Positions 32,161 to 40,017 of a stretch of 61,718 nt of DNA are shown here, piece by piece. The notes beneath the pieces were generated by a model, which was not told the origin of the DNA, made no database searches, and saw nothing but the letters and a program-made list of their open reading frames with translations. A program made the position numbers and the translations under genes. This DNA is from a virus, in IMG/VR virus record IMGVR_UViG_3300021180_000012, positions 1 through 61,718 of that record, one strand, 5' to 3'. Position 1 is the stretch's first letter, and each line of letters opens with the position of its first letter.

Positions 32161-32417
32161 GACCTCACCGTCAACAGCATCCAGTTAGTGATGCCATAGT
32201 GAGCGGCCATAGTCTGTGCCAGCCACTCGGGACCGTACTCTGGGTTCTGCGGTGCATCCTTGCCGTACGACATGTCCCATGCCTTAGTAACATCGTTCGT
32301 GAACTTAGCAGGTTTAGCCGCTGGTCCTCTTCGACCCCTGCTAGAGTGAGGGTCAGGCTGGTATGACTGAGCTAAGAAAGCCTGAGAACCGTTCGCTATA
32401 ACAAGCATTACTATCAT
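32157..32417 (-). CDS. Small unknown protein, 86 residues
   Basis: The product begins MIVMLVIANGSQAFLAQSYQPDPHSSRGRRGPAAKPAKF and ends with WLAQTMAAHYGITNWMLLTVRS. The N-terminus is hydrophobic and may be a membrane anchor or signal. The gene is joined by ATGA overlaps to both neighbours. No family is recognised. Confidence 0.6.
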   Translation of the reverse strand: MIVMLVIANGSQAFLAQSYQPDPHSSRGRRGPAAKPAKFTNDVTKAWDMSYGKDAPQNPEYGPEWLAQTMAAHYGITNWMLLTVRS

Positions 32418-32638
32418 AGTTGCTTCCTTCCGTTCGGGTACATCTCGCGGAACTGCCTCAAGGTAAAGTGACCACTAGCAGCCCTTGCGGGTTTCCATCT
32501 CTTAGCCTCGATCGAGGCTACGTACTGTTGGCCGGATGCACGCTGCACATACCGGACCATCGTAACACTAACCCTCAAGTTGTCAGCGTACTTGAAATTG
32601 ACAAGCTGTGTTAACGCGTCTGCATACTTGATAGCCAT
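32414..32638 (-). CDS. Small unknown protein, 74 residues
   Basis: The product begins MAIKYADALTQLVNFKYADNLRVSVTMVRYVQRASGQQYVASIEAKRWKPA, and is basic and helix/strand mixed. Its start shares a base with the upstream stop (TAATG). No family is recognised; the charge would allow nucleic-acid binding. Confidence 0.65.
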   Translation of the reverse strand: MAIKYADALTQLVNFKYADNLRVSVTMVRYVQRASGQQYVASIEAKRWKPARAASGHFTLRQFREMYPNGRKQL

Positions 32639-33354
32639 TAGTAACCCTTGACCTCCTGACGCGCATAGAAGAGGTGACAGGCACAGTCAGACTTGCAGTA
32701 GCCTTGAACCCCTGTGATCGGACAGTACACACCATCCCAGACAGCTTCGCAGTTCATGCACTTGAACCAGCGGCTATCAGGATACTTAGGGTTTGAGGCC
32801 CCGCAAGTTGGGCAGACAGGTACGGGGCGTTCCTCCCAGATGTGCACCCACCTACCTTCATTGTAGACCTCTACTTCCAGAGAATGATCGAAGGCTGTGA
32901 CCTCGAAGTCTATCACGTCCATCATATGCTCTGTCAGCTTATTGTGCATCTCAACGCAAGAGCGTACAAACTCGTTCGCGTCAGTCCTTGTGAAGAAGTG
33001 AGCTAGCCCTTGCTCGGGCATCTCCGACATCGGATACCAGAAGCCCATGCCCAGACAATCGCCCTGGAAGATGCCGAACTCCTTGTGCCGTACCATGTAG
33101 CCGCCAGGGGCTGAGGGTTTGAATACCTCAGCTACCCTGAACCGGATATCACGCGGTCGGTGCTTTAGACACTCCTTGACGAAATCGGGCAGACAATCAA
33201 AGTCCGGTGTCAACCCACCGTCAGGGTCTGCTAATGCCATGACAGCAAACACGTGGTTATCCAGTAGCTTATCCACGAGGCTATCTAGCTCCTGGTCGTA
33301 GCTTGATGCGTGCCTTGACGGTTGTTCGGGTCGTCGAGTTCTTCTTATCAACAT
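32638..33354 (-). CDS. Unknown protein with C-terminal zinc ribbons, 238 residues
   Basis: The first 170 residues are an alpha/beta domain (DKLLDNHVFAVMALADPDGGLT, YMVRHKEFGIFQGDCLGMGFWYPM). Residues about 180-230 hold CPTCG, CMNC, YC and CKSDCAC, likely one or two zinc ribbons. It overlaps the upstream gene by 74 bases. No family is recognised; zinc ribbons at the end of an early protein suggest contact with nucleic acid or RNA polymerase. Confidence 0.65.
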   Translation of the reverse strand: MLIRRTRRPEQPSRHASSYDQELDSLVDKLLDNHVFAVMALADPDGGLTPDFDCLPDFVKECLKHRPRDIRFRVAEVFKPSAPGGYMVRHKEFGIFQGDCLGMGFWYPMSEMPEQGLAHFFTRTDANEFVRSCVEMHNKLTEHMMDVIDFEVTAFDHSLEVEVYNEGRWVHIWEERPVPVCPTCGASNPKYPDSRWFKCMNCEAVWDGVYCPITGVQGYCKSDCACHLFYARQEVKGY

Positions 33355-34231
33355 TGTCCTTGTCTCCCATGATTACCTGAGACCATGCAGCAAGGCCCGA
33401 CACCTCACCTGTACCGTCGCAGCGGTCGCACACGTCGCCGCTAGGCAGTACACATTCACCCTTGCACCGTCCACATACCACAGTGTTGCGGTCGTCCTTC
33501 TTCACTGCTCGAATGCGGACCCGCTTCTCTGGGAGTGATGATACACTGGTCGACTTCTCGCCAGGTTCCTTACCGGTGCCTTCACAATGGCTGCACACAT
33601 CGCTAGCTTTGTCATCGTAGCCACTGCCAAAGCAGATGGTACAGTCGTCGGTCGGGTTCGACTTGACAAGCTCTTTGATGCGGCTAACAGCCTCTAAGCC
33701 TTTTTTGCTTAGACGAAAACGGACTACGTAATCCCCTCTCTCCTTTTGGCGCTCCATGTAGCCCATGAAATGCAGGGCTGATAGCGCCGGATGATTGTCG
33801 ATGCTATGCTCGTATCGAAGGCCCTTTGAGAACACTTCTAGTGAAGCCTCAAGGGCTGTGAACCACCCGTTGCCGATCGACTTCCACGCGACCATGATGT
33901 CAGTCAGGTTCCGTTTGATAGCAGTCTCCGAGAAGTCAAACGAGACGTTGATCTGGTGTGATCGCTCAAGAGTACGAGGTAGCGCGGCGTCGATCTCAGG
34001 GAGTTCTACGTGCATGTGTGGGCCGGGGTGTCCGGTGGGGAGCAGACAGACATCGTACGGACGGCCTTTGCCATCCATGCCGCCATAGCCGCAGATCGGG
34101 CTATTCGGATCTCGTGGGCATGTCTGTATCGAGTGGCGTAGTGCAGCCCGAAACTCGGGCATGTCTACCTTCTTGACCTTTGGGGTCTCAGGCTTTGATG
34201 GCGGGGTTGCCGTCTTGACCCGGATTTTCAT
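33281..34231 (-). CDS. Winged-helix-like protein with two DnaJ-type zinc fingers, 316 residues
   Basis: I chose the ATG at 34231 (MKIRVKTATPP), with CGGAG upstream and an ATGA overlap. A Cys/His-containing N-terminal domain (CPRD...ICGYGG, CLLPTGHPGPHMH) is followed by a helical, possibly winged-helix part (NHPALSALHFMGYMERQ...LSKKGLEAVSRI). Two CxxCxGxG pairs come next (CTICFGSG...CSHCEGTG and CGRCKGEC...CDRCDGTG). It shares the MKIR N-terminus with the helicase, nuclease and polymerase. A DNA-binding role is plausible. Confidence 0.7.
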   Translation of the reverse strand: MKIRVKTATPPSKPETPKVKKVDMPEFRAALRHSIQTCPRDPNSPICGYGGMDGKGRPYDVCLLPTGHPGPHMHVELPEIDAALPRTLERSHQINVSFDFSETAIKRNLTDIMVAWKSIGNGWFTALEASLEVFSKGLRYEHSIDNHPALSALHFMGYMERQKERGDYVVRFRLSKKGLEAVSRIKELVKSNPTDDCTICFGSGYDDKASDVCSHCEGTGKEPGEKSTSVSSLPEKRVRIRAVKKDDRNTVVCGRCKGECVLPSGDVCDRCDGTGEVSGLAAWSQVIMGDKDNVDKKNSTTRTTVKARIKLRPGAR

Positions 34232-34464
34232 TGGGGTGCTCCGTTGCTTTGCAGTTCGGCTCTCAGTGTTTGTGCTTTGCCCTGCACCTTCAAAAAACAC
34301 GTAATCAAGAAGGTGAGCACAAAGGCTATGAAGATGACGTAGGCAATGATAGTTATGAGTTTGTGAGCACGTTTGTGCTTGCGCATGTTCTCAGTCTCTA
34401 CGCCAACCCAGGCATGACGAACTATGCCATTGTAGCGCCGTGGGTCTTTGTTAAGGTCGTTCAC
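34228..34464 (-). CDS. Single-pass membrane protein, 78 residues
   Basis: The product begins MNDLNKDPRRYNGIVRHAWVGVETENMRKHKRAHK, a basic cytoplasmic stretch. One strong hydrophobic helix (LITIIAYVIFIAFVLTFLITCFL, about 36-58) and a short outer tail follow. It is coupled by ATGA overlaps to genes on both sides. Early expression argues against a classical holin; exclusion or membrane targeting is possible. Confidence 0.7.
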   Translation of the reverse strand: MNDLNKDPRRYNGIVRHAWVGVETENMRKHKRAHKLITIIAYVIFIAFVLTFLITCFLKVQGKAQTLRAELQSNGAPQ

Positions 34465-34709
34465 TCCGTTACCTCTCTTTCGTAGACGGTGTTGTACACG
34501 TCGAGAGCGCGGATAGCGCGGCTGTTCTCCATTGTGGCCTTGCGGTCACAATCCTTGCAACGTAGTTCAATGAGCTTGCGCTCGTGCTGTGAATGAGCTT
34601 CGACCCCGTTGCTAAGGTCGATCTCAGTTGAGTAGGTCACAAGGAATGACCACTTCGCAGACCCACAGTTACGACAGGTCAGCGGATCAGTCTCTGCTGT
34701 GTCAGGCAT
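34461..34709 (-). CDS. Zinc-ribbon protein, 82 residues
   Basis: CRNC at 12-15 and CKDC at about 51-54 enclose a beta-rich segment, a classical zinc ribbon, followed by a helix with REVTE at the end. Early position directly behind the main promoter suggests a regulator or host-interacting protein. No family is named. Confidence 0.7.
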   Translation of the reverse strand: MPDTAETDPLTCRNCGSAKWSFLVTYSTEIDLSNGVEAHSQHERKLIELRCKDCDRKATMENSRAIRALDVYNTVYEREVTE

Positions 34710-34711
34710 TG

Positions 34712-35116
34712 CTAACCCTTTCTAAATTGCATCCGAATGGTAACTTTCGTGGTGACAGGGACTGCGAAGTAGGCCCTTATTATGCACCTCGGTCTTGCGT
34801 CGAAGAGTGTGTCGATGTAGGCTTTCGCAGCGTCTAAGCCTCTACGATGGGCAACCGGTTCCCCGGCTCCGTCGTATATGTGGCAGGAATGACCGGCATC
34901 CTTTACAAGCTCCTCGTAGACCCTGATATGGTAGCCCTTGTAGTCCTCTGCCTTGTACGTACGTCGCACAACCAACGGCCTGTTGGACGCACGCAGATCT
35001 GCATAGACCTTCTGAGCTATCTTCGTCTTGGGTCCGTGTGACGGCTTGCCTAGCTGACCGTACAACTTCAACATATCAGACGCTGATACCACCTTAGTAG
35101 CCACTCGAACCTCCAT
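34712..35116 (-). CDS. First gene of the replication module; unknown protein, 134 residues
   Basis: The ATG at 35116 follows GGAAG about 20 bases after the expected transcription start. The product begins MEVRVATKVVSASDMLKLYGQLG with a helical part. It then has a beta domain (YKGYHIRVYEELVKDAGHSCHIYDGAGEPV) and a basic C-terminus. No family is recognised. As the first product of the strongest promoter it is a candidate regulator, possibly of the repeated DNA motifs. Confidence 0.7.
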   Translation of the reverse strand: MEVRVATKVVSASDMLKLYGQLGKPSHGPKTKIAQKVYADLRASNRPLVVRRTYKAEDYKGYHIRVYEELVKDAGHSCHIYDGAGEPVAHRRGLDAAKAYIDTLFDARPRCIIRAYFAVPVTTKVTIRMQFRKG

Positions 35117-35141
35117 TTAGACACACTTCCGGCGCTGACCC

Positions 35142-35171
35142 ATTATATCATGAGGTCCGCAGATCTGTCAA
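35142..35171 (-). promoter_or_regulatory. Main consensus sigma70 promoter of the replication module
   Basis: TTGACA (35171-35166) and TATAAT (35147-35142), both perfect, are 18 bases apart on the minus strand. AAAATATTTC lies upstream as a possible UP element. The leader to the first ATG is only about 20 bases. Confidence 0.93.
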
Positions 35172-35196
35172 GAAATATTTTCAAAAATCTTGCCGG

Positions 35197-35320
35197 AATT
35201 AAAACGGCGGTTTCGTACCCCCTAATATGGTTCTTAACTTGTAAATTATTGATAACTATACTCATATGTCAATACCTAAAATACATATTGGGGGGTAGCG
35301 GACCACCGTTTTTATTATCG
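35197..35320. repeat. Long inverted-repeat element 2
   Basis: A left arm AATTAAAACGG...TACCCCCTAATATG (35197-35229) faces a right arm whose complement reads ATAATAAAAACGG...TACCCCCCAATATG (35284-35320). The centre holds CATATGAGTATAGTT, shared with element 1. On the minus strand TTGACA (35272-35267) with AATAAT 16 bases on (35250-35245) may be a second promoter between the arms. The element lies between the late terminator and the early promoter. Confidence 0.8.
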
Positions 35321-35334
35321 AGGCCATTTTCAGC

Positions 35335-35381
35335 AATAAAAAGAGCCGGCTCTCAGACCCTGTGAAGGGCGAAAACCGGCT
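35335..35381 (-). terminator. Intrinsic terminator of the structural module
   Basis: On the minus strand AGCCGG (35381-35376) pairs with CCGGCT (35349-35344), with an inner CCCT/AGGG pair, and is followed by CTTTTTATTG. The loop contains a CAGNNNCTG site (35354-35362). It lies 25 bases past the last structural-side gene and isolates the early promoter. Confidence 0.8.
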
Positions 35382-35403
35382 GGAAAGGAGTTCAATTGAG
35401 CGG

Positions 35404-35973
35404 CTATTGCTGCTCGGGTTGCGGCGTTTCGGTGCCAGTACCGGTTCCCGATCCTTCCTGGGATGAGGAATTATCCTGCTGAACTGGCGTTGGTGCCGGG
35501 GCGGGAGTGGGCGCGGGAACCGGGGTTGACGGCGTTGGGGCGACTACCGGCGTCGGCTCGGGCTGTGCTTCGACAGGTGCTGCGGTCGGTGTAGCAGAGA
35601 CTGCGATTGTGCTCGGGTCGGTCGGCGGGGCAAGCGGCGGTACCGAGGCCGGGGAGCTTCCATCGGTCGGCGGCGGTGCGAGCGCGGCGGCAAGGTCGAC
35701 AAGTCCGATCGACTTCACGGACACCATATCCGCTTGAACGGTGTCAAAGGTTGCGAGTATCTGGTCCTGTGTGATCTCGCCACTGTTGGCCGCGTTACGC
35801 GTGTCCTCGAAGTGGCCCATCCACTTGTCGAGCATCTGACCGAACGATGCTTGCTGGTTCTGCAAGGCATCCTGACGACGGGCGCACATGACTTTCAGCG
35901 CGGCTATCGTCTGATTGGCGATACCGAGTTGACCTTGTAGCTGGTCGACTGTCGGCGTCTGATCTTGATCCAT
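35404..35973 (-). CDS. Coiled-coil protein with long Pro/Ala/Thr tail, 189 residues
   Basis: Residues 1-80 are helical and Gln-rich (VDQLQGQLGIANQTIAALKVMCARRQDALQ), predicted coiled coil. The rest is a Pro/Ala/Thr/Val low-complexity tail. The ribosome-binding site GGAAGG lies inside TTCTCTGGAAGG, an instance of the second enriched DNA word. It ends the structural transcript. A virion- or lysis-related role is possible; no family is recognised. Confidence 0.65.
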   Translation of the reverse strand: MDQDQTPTVDQLQGQLGIANQTIAALKVMCARRQDALQNQQASFGQMLDKWMGHFEDTRNAANSGEITQDQILATFDTVQADMVSVKSIGLVDLAAALAPPPTDGSSPASVPPLAPPTDPSTIAVSATPTAAPVEAQPEPTPVVAPTPSTPVPAPTPAPAPTPVQQDNSSSQEGSGTGTGTETPQPEQQ

Positions 35974-36012
35974 AGACTATATACCATCCTTCCAGAGAAG
36001 TGACAGCCGCTG

Positions 36013-36246
36013 CTACTGCTTTGGCTCGTTGTTGTTGACAGTGATCGGCTGCGGTTGCTGCTGTGACTGAGCAGCGGCGGCGTTGTCGAGGATCTTGTTC
36101 GTAACGTCGCTAGGCGTACTGTCTGCCGCCTTGTTGCTCATTTCTGAGTTGTGCTTTAGAAGCTTGACGAGTGTCACTGCCCCGCCAATGACCAGGCCGA
36201 GTTGGGTAACAAGGTTTGTGATCTGGTCAGGTGTCCACGCTGCCAT
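36013..36246 (-). CDS. Small membrane-associated protein, holin candidate, 77 residues
   Basis: The product begins MAAWTPDQITNLVTQLGLVIGGAVTLVKLLKHN, with one amphipathic or transmembrane helix (about 10-28), followed by a polar Gln/Pro/Asn tail. Size and place next to another membrane protein suit a holin or antiholin, but a single helix and the distance from the endolysin gene leave this open. Confidence 0.5.
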   Translation of the reverse strand: MAAWTPDQITNLVTQLGLVIGGAVTLVKLLKHNSEMSNKAADSTPSDVTNKILDNAAAAQSQQQPQPITVNNNEPKQ

Positions 36247-36264
36247 TGGCCTTTCCTTTCCTGA

Positions 36265-36789
36265 CTACGCGTCTCTGATAGTCTCCGACATCGACTTGCC
36301 GGTAGAGTTGTCGCTGCTGTTACGGTGCGCAGGGTGTGAGGATGTATGGATTAGTATAACCCTCGTACGTTCTGCCCACTCTTGGTTTGCCTCGTTGGAT
36401 GTCCTGCGGAACTCACGTAGCTCTGCAAGACGCCCTGCAATGTTGTCGGTGATGGTCTTAGCCTCTACGCTCTTGTTGACTTTCAACAGCCCTGTGAAGG
36501 CCATCTCAACAGTCTCTTCGAGGATCTGTATCTCCTTCTGTCGGTCGTGAAGCAGACGAGTCTTTTCCTCGTTGTCAACTTCGAGCTTGAGTATCCTGTC
36601 AGCTTGAAACGAAACACTTTCCATCAACGAAGTTATGCGGTCGTGTTGTGTCTTGACTACGATCTGCAAGGCTTCGTTAGCTTGTTTGAGCATCTGTAAC
36701 ATGCCCCATTTCAACAGCCCGAAGGCCATGACAGCTATGACCACAAACTCTACCCCGAACTCCAAACTCGGAACCAAACCATGTTGCAT
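36265..36789 (-). CDS. Membrane-anchored coiled-coil protein, 174 residues
   Basis: An N-terminal hydrophobic helix (VEFVVIAVMAFGLLKWGML, about 9-27) is followed by a long coiled coil (about 35-105; QIVVKTQHDRITSLMES, VDNEEKTRLLHDRQKEIQILEE) and a polar tail. The topology resembles an i-spanin or a holin partner. Its stop lies inside a TATCAGAGAC sequence that also leads into the next gene. No family is recognised. Confidence 0.6.
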   Translation of the reverse strand: MQHGLVPSLEFGVEFVVIAVMAFGLLKWGMLQMLKQANEALQIVVKTQHDRITSLMESVSFQADRILKLEVDNEEKTRLLHDRQKEIQILEETVEMAFTGLLKVNKSVEAKTITDNIAGRLAELREFRRTSNEANQEWAERTRVILIHTSSHPAHRNSSDNSTGKSMSETIRDA

Positions 36790-36806
36790 AGTCTATGCTA
36801 ACCCCC

Positions 36807-39491
36807 TTACTTACCTGCGTCTAACCAGGTAAGCCCTTTCTTCAATGCGTTGGTTGCGAACATTGCTGTGCCTGGGTTATTACTTGGGTCAAAGTTTGCG
36901 TTGCCACCGTTATATCCATTGCGGTAGAATATCTCAACAAGTACGGTAGATCCGGCAGTAACAGACACTGTGCCTGTTGTATCCCATGCACCACTACTGT
37001 ATATAACACTTCCCCCTACCCTTATCTTGAGTAGGTCATCCCATATACCTACGTACCAGTCAAACGTGATCGTAGACCCTGTGGTATTCTTCAAGTTCAT
37101 TCGAAGATATAGCGTGTCTAGGACGCCAGGAGTTGAATACCTCCAACACATATCAATGGGTGATAGGCTGGCTTCTTCCCAATAGAACGGGTTAACAGTT
37201 CCGGGTTGGTTGGTTCCCGGTGTCCCGGTCGCATCTGGGAAGTAGCTGTCATCCAATGCGCTCGATATGGTGTTACCCTCGGCTAGATAGCCGCGTACTC
37301 GCCACACCGGGGTTCGTGCAGCATCTGCGAGTGCACCGGCCCCGCCAGTAGTAGCGTACGGTGCTGTCGGCGCTGCAATCAAAACATCTTGTTCCGTTAC
37401 GGTCGTAGGGTCTATGTACGGCGATACACACTTGATCTTAACCACAGTACCTACCAGCGTCGACGCCACAGCGAACCTTCCCAGAGCTTGCGTCAAGTTG
37501 ACAAACACGTCAGTATTGGTATGCCCCGTAGCTAGCGTACTTCTCTGGGAACGAAGCATATCAGAGACAGTGTAGTGATTAGTCGTTACCAACGTTGCCG
37601 TGGCCCAACCCATAATCTCATAGTTTGCAGCGTTGCTCACCGACTGGTCAGCCTGGGTCAGTAGGCCGTAATTGCCTTGACCGGTTAGCACTGAGTTCTC
37701 AGAGGTTGTGGATAGTGCATTGTTCGTAGCAACGTTGAAGGTCTCGGTAGCGTCGAACCCGTTGCCGTTCGGAGTGTATGTACTGCCCAGAGCGGTTGAG
37801 GCAACCCCGAAGATCGACCTTGCAGAGATAGTGCCGATCGGATCGTACGTAACGCCTCCGTCTGTGGACATCATGACTGTGCAACCCTGCCAGCCCACAG
37901 CCCCTGTCGCCGCTACGTAGACACCGGCATTCGTGCCGTCCGTGTCTCGTAGCTCCTTGCCTGACCACGCAAAGAAGTCAGTGGCTATCGGAGTGCCGTT
38001 GGTAGTCCCGCCTGTCGGCGTCGTGCCGGTCGTAGTCTGTGTGATTACGCCGTCGTCATCGGCTACAAACTTACACCTCATCTCGCCTCGTGGGGCGCAT
38101 TCCATCTCCACGATGCGAACACGTCTTAGGGTTCCTGAGCTATCAGTCTGTAACATGATGACATCAGCACAACAGAGCTTAGTCCATCTCGGGCTTACTT
38201 GTGCTGCGTAGGTGTCACGCTCTACCCACTGCAAGTACATTAGGCGCTCTGCCATCTGCCTTGCTTCATTGTCGCCCAGTGTCAAAGGATATGACTGTGT
38301 GATGTAGTTGTTGCACCGGGCTGACTGCCGTATAGCTCCTTGCGTAGCTTGCTGCATATCGATAGAGGTAGAGTAGTAACCTACGTCGATGCGTTTTGGT
38401 AGGGTCACATCCTCTGCACGACTTTTCACAACTCTCTGGATAGGAGGAGCAGTACCGCTGTCTACAGTCTGAACACCGAGATCGTCATTCGCCCAGGTCA
38501 AGGTAGCCACGGGAGCGCCACCACGCGGTATACCCTTAACCTTGCCATCGACATCTACCAGATCGAACGAGTAGGCATCGAGCAGCGGCTGTATAGCAGA
38601 CTTGACATCGGTTCTTGACGCCATCACAATCCCTGTGACCTGCGTAGTCGACAGAAGCGACAAGTCCATTTCGGTAGAGGGGTCTATGTCTACCTGAGCC
38701 ATCATGTCGCTCAGAACCTCGTCGAGCATCGAGGCCCCGGTGTCGATCTCCACGCTAAAGTTCGGCAGACGGTTTCCGAAGTTAGTGACAGCGAAGTTCT
38801 CAAAGACTATGTAGCACGTTCCACGGAACGCCGGGTTGTCAGATCCAGCCGGGAGCACGGTGTTGCTAGCGCTAGTGATAATCAGCGGGTCGGCTAACTG
38901 GGTCTCTGTACCGTAGTACAGGCGCACATGCGAGCCGTCTGATAGCGTCCAGCTATCCCCGACCTGGTTGCTCAGACCATCGAAGATAGCAGCGTGTGTT
39001 ACTGTACCGTACTGCGATGTAGGTGTGCCGGGGGTAGTTAAGTTGTCAAGAATTACGATGTCATCAGCAAAGATCTTGATATGCCCAGACCCGATCCTGT
39101 TACCACGGCACAACGCCAGTGCACACGACAAGGTGTAGGTGTAGTTCCTAGTAGTGACTGTTGGGCCACCACCGAATGACTTACCGCCACCGCCGCTGTT
39201 GATGTCCTGCTCGTGCTCTACGAGGTCGGTTCCCCAGATGATGATACCAGGGATGCGGACCTTACCCCAACACTGTGGGATCGAGGTGCCGTACGAAGCT
39301 ACCGTAATTCGTAGGTCGCTTACACGGCCCATATCGGCTGTGAAGTAGTGTTGCCGAGAGCTATCTATGTATGATCCTACTGTAGTGCCTATCGACCACC
39401 CTAGCATTGCGCCAGCTATCGAGAACGCTAGACCCGGTGCAGCTATGCCGCCGACAACCCCACCGATAACTCCTAGTATCAATGTAGCCAT
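36807..39491 (-). CDS. Tail-tip/receptor-binding-type protein, 894 residues
   Basis: The N-terminus has two glycine-rich hydrophobic helices (LILGVIGGVVGGIAAPGLAFSIAGAMLGWSIG split over residues 4-38), then YGTSIPQCWGKVRIPG. This start is typical of the large tail-tip proteins (phage-tail_3/GTA gp15 type) next to the NlpC peptidase. Residues about 250-480 fit that hub-like domain; the C-terminal 400 are beta-rich and Thr/Gly-rich, probably host-binding. A small stem (CTTACCTG/CAGGTAAG) spans its stop codon. It follows the DUF2460-DUF2163-NlpC order known from gene transfer agents. Confidence 0.75.
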   Translation of the reverse strand: MATLILGVIGGVVGGIAAPGLAFSIAGAMLGWSIGTTVGSYIDSSRQHYFTADMGRVSDLRITVASYGTSIPQCWGKVRIPGIIIWGTDLVEHEQDINSGGGGKSFGGGPTVTTRNYTYTLSCALALCRGNRIGSGHIKIFADDIVILDNLTTPGTPTSQYGTVTHAAIFDGLSNQVGDSWTLSDGSHVRLYYGTETQLADPLIITSASNTVLPAGSDNPAFRGTCYIVFENFAVTNFGNRLPNFSVEIDTGASMLDEVLSDMMAQVDIDPSTEMDLSLLSTTQVTGIVMASRTDVKSAIQPLLDAYSFDLVDVDGKVKGIPRGGAPVATLTWANDDLGVQTVDSGTAPPIQRVVKSRAEDVTLPKRIDVGYYSTSIDMQQATQGAIRQSARCNNYITQSYPLTLGDNEARQMAERLMYLQWVERDTYAAQVSPRWTKLCCADVIMLQTDSSGTLRRVRIVEMECAPRGEMRCKFVADDDGVITQTTTGTTPTGGTTNGTPIATDFFAWSGKELRDTDGTNAGVYVAATGAVGWQGCTVMMSTDGGVTYDPIGTISARSIFGVASTALGSTYTPNGNGFDATETFNVATNNALSTTSENSVLTGQGNYGLLTQADQSVSNAANYEIMGWATATLVTTNHYTVSDMLRSQRSTLATGHTNTDVFVNLTQALGRFAVASTLVGTVVKIKCVSPYIDPTTVTEQDVLIAAPTAPYATTGGAGALADAARTPVWRVRGYLAEGNTISSALDDSYFPDATGTPGTNQPGTVNPFYWEEASLSPIDMCWRYSTPGVLDTLYLRMNLKNTTGSTITFDWYVGIWDDLLKIRVGGSVIYSSGAWDTTGTVSVTAGSTVLVEIFYRNGYNGGNANFDPSNNPGTAMFATNALKKGLTWLDAGK

Positions 39492-39495
39492 TGAA

Positions 39496-40017
39496 CTACT
39501 CCAATCGATTAAAACGCCAGACTGAGTGTATCTGGTTATGCCAGGTGGAGAACGGAACCTCTGTGACCCTAGATGCCAACCCCATGAACCAGGAGTGGAT
39601 TATGGTCTTATCCTCTGTGTAGTACACTAGATGGTGGAACATCTGGTATGGGTGTTCTACTCGCAACAGGATAACGTCGCCAGGTTCGAAGTCCTTCGTC
39701 TCTTTCTGGGTAAAGGATGATCCAAGACACTCGATCATTTCGAGCAGCTTATCAGCCTTCTTGTCGTACTTTGGTCGGTCCTCAATGACTGTGCCATCCA
39801 TCAGGTTAAGCCCGATAGACAGCATACCGTAGCAGTCAAGGCCATGCCCCAACACTCGTCCTCCGTGGTGGAATGGAGTGCCTAGCGTTCTACGTATCGC
39901 CGTGGTCATCTCAGCGACTGTTACGATGGTGGCCTTCCCGTCGTAGCTAGGTAGTCGTTGCCCGGTACGTACGGCTCCGAGTGGATGTTCACTAAGTTGT
40001 TGAACTTGCTCCTGCAT
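39496..40017 (-). CDS. NlpC/P60-type tail peptidase, 173 residues
   Basis: GHGLDCYGMLSIGL near residue 60-70 carries the catalytic Cys, and PYQMFHHLVYY near 122-132 the His, as in NlpC/P60 cell-wall peptidases of phage tail tips. DFEPGDVILLRV is the usual segment between them. The protein likely opens peptidoglycan during DNA entry. It overlaps the upstream gene by 98 bases. Confidence 0.85.
   Translation of the reverse strand: MQEQVQQLSEHPLGAVRTGQRLPSYDGKATIVTVAEMTTAIRRTLGTPFHHGGRVLGHGLDCYGMLSIGLNLMDGTVIEDRPKYDKKADKLLEMIECLGSSFTQKETKDFEPGDVILLRVEHPYQMFHHLVYYTEDKTIIHSWFMGLASRVTEVPFSTWHNQIHSVWRFNRLE

Noticed and set aside
7706-35403. Lysogeny module
   Set aside because: No integrase, excisionase, Cro/CI-type repressor or attachment-site-like structure was recognised; the dispersed palindromes alone do not prove a repressor.
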